Below are positions 33,008 through 38,632 of a stretch of DNA of 38,632 nt, piece by piece. The translations under genes and the position numbers were made by a program. The stretch is from Armatimonadota bacterium. GTDB taxonomy: Bacteria > Armatimonadota > UBA5829 > JAUSEB01. The notes beneath the pieces were generated by a model that was not told where the DNA came from, made no database searches, and saw nothing but the letters and a program-made list of their open reading frames with translations. The stretch lies in NCBI GenBank assembly GCA_030649165.1, contig JAUSGG010000115.1, positions 1 to 38,632 on the forward strand. Direction: 5' to 3'. Each line of letters starts with the position of its first letter. Position 1 is the stretch's first letter.

Positions 33008-34777
33008 ATGCACTCGCTTACAAAGCTCGATATCGTCATCATCATCGCCTATCTCGTCTTTATCGTCAGCCTAGGTCTTTTCATGAAGCGGCGGGCGGCG
33101 AAGAACCTCAGCAGTTACTTCCTGGGAGGGAGAACGCTGCCCTGGTGGGCGCTGGCGATGTCCGGCAGTTCCTCCTATTTCGACATTACCGGCACGATGT
33201 GGATCGTCGGCCTGTTCGTCGTGATAGGTATCAAGGGGATGTGGCTCCAGTGGATGTGGGGCTTCATTCTGCCGGCGTTCTATATGGCCTTTATGGGCAA
33301 GTGGATCAGGCGATCGGGAGTGATGACCGGTTCCGAGTGGATGGAGACCCGCTTCGGCAGTGGCAAAGCGGGGGAAGTCGCCCGCGGATCGTATACTCTC
33401 TACGCGGTCCTGACGATCACGGCCTTTCTGGCTTTCGGCGCGGTCGGAATGGGCAAATTCGGCTCCGTCTATCTGCCATTCAGCGAGCATGTTTGCGCGG
33501 CGCTTATCATCGGCATTACCGGGATTTATGTCATTGTCGGCGGGTTTCACGGAGTCGTATTGGTCGAGGTCTTCCAGACGATAGTGCTGTCGGCCGGAGC
33601 CATCTTTATCGCCTATTTGGGATTCACTCACGTATCGCCGGCGGCGCTTGCGGGGGCGAACGTCGTGCCGGAGTGGGGGAGCCTGATTCCCAAGTGGAAT
33701 CAGTCGTACTTTGTGGACGGCGGGCTGGTAGCGCCGTTTGGCGCGTTTATCATAATCTGGGTTATGAAGGGGCTGTTGCTCTCGCTGTCCGGACCGGAGC
33801 AGCTTTACGATTTCCAGCGTTTTCTGGCGGCGAAGAACCCCAAAGACGCGTCCAAGCTCGGGGCTCTTTGGGGAGCCATACACACCGTTCGGTGGCCAAT
33901 GGCGATGGCGCTCGCGGTAATGGGGATAGTTACCCTTAACCTTGGTCCGAACATGGACCCGAAAGAGGCGGAAAAGGTTCTCCCCATGGTTATCCAGAGC
34001 TTTCATTCCGGCCTGAGAGGTCTGATTATCGCCGCGCTGCTTTCCGGTTTCCTGGCGACGTTCAACTCCACGGTCAATGGCGGCGCGAGTTACATTGTAA
34101 AGGACATCTACCATAAGTATCTGAATCGGAAAGCATCGCAGCGGACTTTGATCTATGCGAGCTACGTATCCTCTGCCTTGCTGATAACTCTCGGCGTTCT
34201 GGTCAGTTTCAAAGCTGACTCTATCGGCCAGATGTTCAAGTGGATCATGATGACTCTTGGGGCGGGCGTCCTTATGCCTAACGTTCTCAGGTGGTACTGG
34301 TGGCGCGTTAACGGTTGGGGTTACGCCGCCGGCGCGTTTTTCGGAATGCTGCTGTCGCTCCTGCAGGTGCTTGTCCCCTTCTTCGCCGGCCTTCCGCTAA
34401 ACGTAACGTTCCCGGCAATCGTGCTGCTCGTGTTGCTCGTCACGGTTATAGTCTCGCTGTCGACGAAGCCTACGGACCCGGCCGCGCTGCGGCAGTTCTT
34501 CACACAGGTTCGTCCGGCGGGTTTCTGGGGGCCTGTTGCCGCGGGGTTGAAAGCTGACGCCGAACCGGTGCGCCCGGTCACGACGCGACGCGACTTCGGC
34601 AACGTGCTCCTGGCTATGCCGTGGATCGCGGCGATGTATATGTGCCCCATCTACATCGTCCTGCACCGCTTCGGCGAGGCGCTGATTGCGGGAGGCATCG
34701 TGCTTGTCTTGTCAGCGCTGCTGTACTTCACGTGGTACAGGACACTGGAAGACGAGAAGGTAGTTGCTGAATCGTAA
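33008..34777 (+). CDS. Sodium:solute symporter (SSS family)
   Basis: A 589-residue inner-membrane protein with about 13 hydrophobic helices. The family core is visible: TM1 (about 8-26), FFLGGRTLPWW-like SSYFLGGRTLPWWALAMSG (35-53) and later GLRGLIIAALLSGFLATFNST (about 337-357), the typical Na+-site helix, then a C-terminal extension of helices. SSS proteins import sugars, amino acids or other solutes with Na+; the neighbouring GH38 gene suggests a sugar or glycan fragment. GGAGG lies 9 nt before the ATG. Confidence 0.9.
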   Translation: MHSLTKLDIVIIIAYLVFIVSLGLFMKRRAAKNLSSYFLGGRTLPWWALAMSGSSSYFDITGTMWIVGLFVVIGIKGMWLQWMWGFILPAFYMAFMGKWIRRSGVMTGSEWMETRFGSGKAGEVARGSYTLYAVLTITAFLAFGAVGMGKFGSVYLPFSEHVCAALIIGITGIYVIVGGFHGVVLVEVFQTIVLSAGAIFIAYLGFTHVSPAALAGANVVPEWGSLIPKWNQSYFVDGGLVAPFGAFIIIWVMKGLLLSLSGPEQLYDFQRFLAAKNPKDASKLGALWGAIHTVRWPMAMALAVMGIVTLNLGPNMDPKEAEKVLPMVIQSFHSGLRGLIIAALLSGFLATFNSTVNGGASYIVKDIYHKYLNRKASQRTLIYASYVSSALLITLGVLVSFKADSIGQMFKWIMMTLGAGVLMPNVLRWYWWRVNGWGYAAGAFFGMLLSLLQVLVPFFAGLPLNVTFPAIVLLVLLVTVIVSLSTKPTDPAALRQFFTQVRPAGFWGPVAAGLKADAEPVRPVTTRRDFGNVLLAMPWIAAMYMCPIYIVLHRFGEALIAGGIVLVLSALLYFTWYRTLEDEKVVAES

Positions 34778-34888
34778 GACGGATTTTTCACGAGGAGGAC
34801 CGGAAAGCGAGAAAAATGGGAAATCGCAGGTTCGGGACACGGATGTCCCCGGAAGTGGGCCCCTGACAGGATGTCTGGAGCCATCGGG

Positions 34889-34926
34889 TCCTTCGGCAGC
34901 GTCGCTGTCGCTCTGCTACCGAAGGA
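34889..34926. other. Bulged hairpin upstream of the GH38 gene
   Basis: TCCTTCGG (34889-34896) pairs with CCGAAGGA (34919-34926), and inner CAGCG/CGCTCTG bases extend the stem with bulges. The leader also holds GGGACA/TGTCCC (34834-34849). It is between the symporter and GH38 genes; it could be a terminator, attenuator or a dispersed palindromic unit. Confidence 0.45.
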
Positions 34927-34959
34927 TCAAACAAGCTGAAAGCTTTTCTGAGGAGTAAT

Positions 34960-37900
34960 ATGAGACCATTATTATTGTCAATGTTCGTGTTCGTAGCGTT
35001 GCTGGCCGCTGGTGCGCTTTGCGCTCAAGAGAGTGTGGTATGGCAGGTCGGTCAGTTCGACGGCAATTACGAGGAGTTTGCCATCGCGCGCAATCACGGC
35101 GCCTACCTCTCCACATTCCCACGCGATGTCACATTTGTCGCCGGAAAGGATGATCCCGCAAAGTCGTGGTCGTTCATACAGCCGGGACCGGGCGACGGAT
35201 GGGCCGGGTCCCGAATGCACCCCTTTGCGGTTGTCTTCAACCTGCCGACGAAGCCTAAGGGCCTGTACCGCCTCCAGATAAGCCTGGTGAACACCCACTA
35301 CATGTTCCCGCCGGCGGTCGAGATAAAGGTAAACGACACGAAAGACCGTATCGATTTGCCAATAGGCGCTTCGGACGAGGCGCTTACGAACGCGGCGAAG
35401 GGCCGGAAGCACAAACTGGACCTGAACATACCTGCGTCCCTGCTGCGAAAAGGAGAGAACGAGGTTGTGCTGACGACGGTCCACGGGTCTCATCTCCTGT
35501 ACGACGCGCTGTCGCTGACCAACAACCCGGTCGTCTCCCCGGCGGATTCCGATATCCAGAACGTTAACCTGACTCCAACGTTCCGATTTGTCCGCCGGGA
35601 CGGGAAACTGAAGCGGTTGGCGCTGCTGACTGCTCAGATCACGTCGGCCGCGGACACGCCTGTCGCGAAAGTCGCGTTCAACGGACGGACCAGGACTCTG
35701 CGTCTCCGGCCCAGGCTTTTCGGTTCGGTCGCGGAGGACATCGAGATCGACGATCTCGCCGAACCCGCCAGGCTGGAAGTATCGGTACACTGCGGGGGAC
35801 AAACGAAGAGCGCCTCCTGCGAGATAAGACCGGAAAGGCATTGGAAGGTTTTCGTGCTGCCGACCGCCCACGTCGATATTGGTTACACGGACGTTCAGGA
35901 AAACGTGAAGCTCCGGCACAACGAAAGCACGTCCCTCGTGTTGGATTTGTGCCGGAAGTACCCGGACTTCAAATGGAACATGGAAGTCGGATGGGCAGAG
36001 GATATCTACCTGTCCATGATGCCGGCGGACAGGAAGGCGGAGTTCATCCGCCGCGCGAGGGAAGGGAGAATCGGCTGCCCGGCGATCTATGGGAACATGC
36101 TGACCGGACTTTGCTCGCACGAAGAGTTGATCCGCGACCTCTACTTCACCTATTCAACGGCGAAGGAGTACGGCATACCTTACGATATGGCCGTGAGCAC
36201 GGACGTGCCGACGCAGGTCTGGACGCTGCCATCGGTATTGGCCGGCAGCGGGATTCGATACTTTGCCGCCGGTCTGAACACCGTGCGCGCCGACTCGTTT
36301 AGTCGGCTCTTCAACAAGCCGTTCTACTGGCAGGGTCCCGATGGGGGCTCGGTTCTCACGTGGCTTGCGCCCGGGTACGCGATGGCTAGTGGGCTTGGGA
36401 TGACCGACAGCCTCGAAAAAGCCAGGGGCGCGGTCGATGGCTTCATAGGCGGGTTCAACCGTCCGGACTATCCTTACGACGCCGTCCTTGCGTACGGCGC
36501 GTTTGCCGATAACGTGCAGATTGACTCACGTCTGGCTTCGGTGGTGGACGAATGGAACAAGGCTTACGCCTATCCGAATATCATTCTTTGCCGGGGACCG
36601 GAGTTCTTCCGGCATATCGAGAAGAACTTCAAAGACAGCATCCCGACGATTTCCGGCGACGGCGGGGTGTATTGGGAAGACGGCGCCGGGTCATCGGCGC
36701 GCGAGACGGCGCTTAACCGTCTGGCAAAGGAGGACCTGGTAACGGCGGAGAAACTGTTCACCCTGGCGACGCTGTGCGGCGGATCGGCCTACCCGGACGA
36801 TGAGTTGGCCGCGGTATGGAAAGACTGCATACTCTACGACGAACACACCTGGGGCGCGGCGGGCAGCATTTCGGATCCCGAGTCGGAAATGACCCGCAAG
36901 CAGTGGGCGTATAAAGCCCGGTTTGCCAAACGCGGGTCCGCAACGGCAGCCGCTCTCAAGGAGCGGGCCTTAGACAGTCTGGCGAAGCTTGTGGCGGTCG
37001 ATGAGCCTTCCGTTGTGGTCTTCAATCCTTTGAGTTGGCCGGTCAGCGACATCGTCAGAACGACAAGCCCGGACGGCCGGCCCGCCGAGTTCGCCGCCGA
37101 CGTTCCGCCCATGGCCTTCAAAGTGTACCCGCTGAACAAGGTCCTGGCGCCGGCGACGGCTGCGCCCATAGCCGACAGCGCGCTTGAGAACCGGTTCTAC
37201 CGAGTAGAGTTCGACCCCGCGACAGGCGCGGTCAAGCGTCTCTTCGACAAGGAGCTTAACCGTGAACTCGTCGACGCGTCCGCGCCTTACGGCATTAACC
37301 AATATCTTTACATCTCCGGCGTGGGGACCGCTATCAAAGACGCTACTCGAAACGCGCAGACCGCGCCTGTGAGCTTTTCGAAGAGAGTGGAACTTGGCCG
37401 TCAGATAACAACGGTCCGGGCGCCGGCGCTTGAGAAAGCGTCCTTGATCGCCGAAGTAGTCCTGTACGACGACCAGAAGAGAATCGATTTCCTCAATACG
37501 CTCGATAAGACTCCCACATACCAGAAGGAAGCCGGTTACTTTGTGTTTCCATTGGGCCTGAACAAACCACTGTTCCACGTTCAGCTTCCTAACGGAGTTA
37601 TGCAGCCTGGCAAGAACACGCTGGCGGGAGGCTGCATGGCCTGGTACTGCGCCCAGGACTTCGTTGCCGCATCCGACGACAGCGTGTCGGTGGTATGGAC
37701 GGCCCTCGATTCTCCGCTGCTGACGCTTTGCGACATCGACCGGGAGACGGCAGGAGATTGGCCCATGCCCTCAGCGATGTCCAAATGGCCGAGCCCTCTC
37801 GATAACGGACATATCTACGGCTATGCCTTCAATAACTACTGGTTCACCAACTACAAGGCCTCGCAGGGAGGAGAGCTCACCTTCCGATTCTCGCTGACCA

Positions 37901-38322
37901 GCGCGAGGTCGTACGACCAGGCCGCGGCGTCACGGTTCGGGCAGTCTGTAAGGAACCCACTGTTGGCGAAAGTTGTAACGCGCGGACTTATGAACGACGC
38001 CGGCAAGCCCGCTGTTCCCATCTCGGCCTCCCTGCTCGCCGTGTCCCCGGACAATGTGTGCCTGCAGGCATTGAAGCGCGCGGAATCGGGTCAGGGAATC
38101 ATCGTGCGCCTCAGAGAAGTTGGCGGCAAGGCCGCGCGCGCCACGATCTCACTTCAGTCGTTGCGCGTCAATGGCGCGTGGAAGTGCAACCTGCTTGAGG
38201 AGCCCAAGTCGAAACTGGGGATCTCCCACAGCCAGATCACAGTCGAGGTTCCCGCAAACGGCCTGGCCACCGTGCTGCTGCGGTTGAAGGTTTCCAAGGT
38301 TTCCAAGGTTCCAGGGCTATAG
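34960..38322 (+). CDS. Secreted GH38-type alpha-mannosidase-like protein
   Basis: A 1120-residue exported protein, signal peptide ending near LCAQ. Residues about 25-185 are a beta-sandwich of the rhamnogalacturonan-lyase/CBM type (WQVGQFDGNYEEFAIARNHG, LYRLQISLVNTHY). The GH38 catalytic domain starts at about 295: AHVDIGYT (303-310) supplies His304 and Asp306 of the Zn site, STDVPTQVW is near the nucleophile region, and DEHTWGA (627-633) holds another metal-ligand His. The C-terminal half is the all-beta GH38 region (NRFYRVEFDPATGAVKRLFD). It should remove alpha-mannose or related residues from glycans. The last residues VSKVSKVPGL are encoded by a 9-nt repeat. GAGGAG lies 5 nt before ATG. 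Confidence 0.82.
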   Translation: MRPLLLSMFVFVALLAAGALCAQESVVWQVGQFDGNYEEFAIARNHGAYLSTFPRDVTFVAGKDDPAKSWSFIQPGPGDGWAGSRMHPFAVVFNLPTKPKGLYRLQISLVNTHYMFPPAVEIKVNDTKDRIDLPIGASDEALTNAAKGRKHKLDLNIPASLLRKGENEVVLTTVHGSHLLYDALSLTNNPVVSPADSDIQNVNLTPTFRFVRRDGKLKRLALLTAQITSAADTPVAKVAFNGRTRTLRLRPRLFGSVAEDIEIDDLAEPARLEVSVHCGGQTKSASCEIRPERHWKVFVLPTAHVDIGYTDVQENVKLRHNESTSLVLDLCRKYPDFKWNMEVGWAEDIYLSMMPADRKAEFIRRAREGRIGCPAIYGNMLTGLCSHEELIRDLYFTYSTAKEYGIPYDMAVSTDVPTQVWTLPSVLAGSGIRYFAAGLNTVRADSFSRLFNKPFYWQGPDGGSVLTWLAPGYAMASGLGMTDSLEKARGAVDGFIGGFNRPDYPYDAVLAYGAFADNVQIDSRLASVVDEWNKAYAYPNIILCRGPEFFRHIEKNFKDSIPTISGDGGVYWEDGAGSSARETALNRLAKEDLVTAEKLFTLATLCGGSAYPDDELAAVWKDCILYDEHTWGAAGSISDPESEMTRKQWAYKARFAKRGSATAAALKERALDSLAKLVAVDEPSVVVFNPLSWPVSDIVRTTSPDGRPAEFAADVPPMAFKVYPLNKVLAPATAAPIADSALENRFYRVEFDPATGAVKRLFDKELNRELVDASAPYGINQYLYISGVGTAIKDATRNAQTAPVSFSKRVELGRQITTVRAPALEKASLIAEVVLYDDQKRIDFLNTLDKTPTYQKEAGYFVFPLGLNKPLFHVQLPNGVMQPGKNTLAGGCMAWYCAQDFVAASDDSVSVVWTALDSPLLTLCDIDRETAGDWPMPSAMSKWPSPLDNGHIYGYAFNNYWFTNYKASQGGELTFRFSLTSARSYDQAAASRFGQSVRNPLLAKVVTRGLMNDAGKPAVPISASLLAVSPDNVCLQALKRAESGQGIIVRLREVGGKAARATISLQSLRVNGAWKCNLLEEPKSKLGISHSQITVEVPANGLATVLLRLKVSKVSKVPGL

Positions 38323-38420
38323 GATTCATGAGGATATTCTTGCCTGAGCGCGGCATTTCCTCAATATCGTCGCATATTCCCGAACCTCCCCCTAACCCCC
38401 TCCTAAGACGAAGGGGGAAT

Positions 38421-38456
38421 ACTCCCTCTCCTTCTAGGAGAGGGTTGGGGTGAGGT
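38421..38456. repeat. Dispersed 36-nt palindromic element
   Basis: Differs at two positions from 13723-13758; related composite at 15188-15263 and degenerate forms at about 4573-4610 and 31502-31556. Core ctctccttctaggagaggg dyad followed by a G-rich half (ttggggtgagg). Confidence 0.8.
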
Positions 38457-38526
38457 TATTACGTCATCGAACTTATCAAATGAGGTACTAACCCGGATTA
38501 TTCATGAATGATACGTTGTACCGCCC

Positions 38527-38632
38527 CTCGATACGGTCCCGGAGGACCTACTCGGGGACGCGGACTTGTTGTTTTCGTGCCGGAAAAGCATAACTCCGCG
38601 TTCACGAGTAGCCGCTCCGGCGGCGTATCGAG
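38527..38632. other. About 106-nt near-perfect hairpin at window end
   Basis: Arms 38527-38570 and about 38589-38632 pair almost throughout: 9-, 6-, 7- and 7-bp runs (CTCGATACG, CCGGAG, CTACTCG, ACGCGGA) separated by 1- to 3-base symmetric mismatches, then TTTTC/GAAAA around a short loop. No ORF inside. It could be a noncoding RNA, a mobile-element end or a recombination site; the outer boundary coincides with the window end, so its full extent is unknown. Confidence 0.7.

Noticed and set aside
33071-34114. Minus-strand ORF of 347 codons opposite the symporter
   Set aside because: Shadow of the symporter gene; charged, low-complexity product without known motifs.
38527-38632. Integron attC site
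   Set aside because: The imperfect hairpin resembles attC in size, but no RYYYAAC/GTTRRRY core sites are found and no integron integrase is visible.

Overview
The window looks like a chromosomal piece of a GC-rich, diderm, uncultured bacterium. A PEP-CTERM protein, an lptC-lptA-lptB-lptF block joined to DUF3084 and a YqgF-like gene, many secreted glycosidases (DUF4838, DUF6259, GH4, GH38) and many TTG/GTG starts together suggest Armatimonadota or a neighbouring phylum. This assignment is an inference; the partial 23S rRNA at 1-1016 would settle it.

Layout. (1) 1-1294: the 3' part of 23S rRNA, a spacer with a 13-bp hairpin, and 5S rRNA. (2) 1295-4050: an accessory strip behind the 5S gene holding HicB/HicA, a PQQ-like beta-propeller PEP-CTERM protein driven by a promoter with a G10 spacer, then a 49-nt copy of the 5S 3' end with its terminator, then a DUF433/DUF5615 toxin-antitoxin pair, then a decayed third copy of the terminator hairpin. 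(3) 4151-8428: a TPR protein and a 1208-residue secreted glycosidase-like protein. (4) 8520-13601, all on the minus strand: an intact selenocysteine tRNA (13505-13601, anticodon UCA) followed by three cargo blocks, each ending in a copy of the tRNA's 3' end: a DUF6259 glycosidase-like gene, a HigB/HigA-type toxin-antitoxin pair, and a methyltransferase. Beyond the last copy lies a small membrane ORF. (5) 13879-22043: GH4, acetyltransferase, DUF4838, a beta-helix/TPR/GATase-like fusion and a membrane protein. (6) 22054-28518, minus strand: the Lpt (LPS export) operon, DUF3084, YqgF-like and a GH5-like protein. (7) 28834-38322: an ACT-domain protein, a GGDEF/HD-GYP c-di-GMP enzyme, a 64-residue ORF, a TGS-domain GTPase, a sodium:solute symporter and a GH38-type mannosidase. 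(8) The right end carries an intergenic repeat and a roughly 106-nt near-perfect hairpin that runs to the last base.

The most unusual signal is the pair of arrays behind stable-RNA genes. Behind both tRNA-Sec and 5S rRNA, partial 3'-end copies of the RNA gene alternate with compact cargo (toxin-antitoxin pairs, a glycosidase, a methyltransferase, a surface protein), all co-oriented with the RNA gene, with no integrase or transposase in the window. The copies most distant from the RNA gene are the most decayed, as expected if cargo was added repeatedly at the RNA 3' end. In the tRNA array two unrelated cargo genes use the same TGA, located in the tRNA T-stem, as their stop codon.

The rest reads as a saprophyte genome that degrades complex glycans: at least six secreted or cytoplasmic carbohydrate-active proteins plus a symporter. 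Gene junctions are decorated with short tandem repeats and palindromic units, some of which encode the C-terminal residues of proteins.
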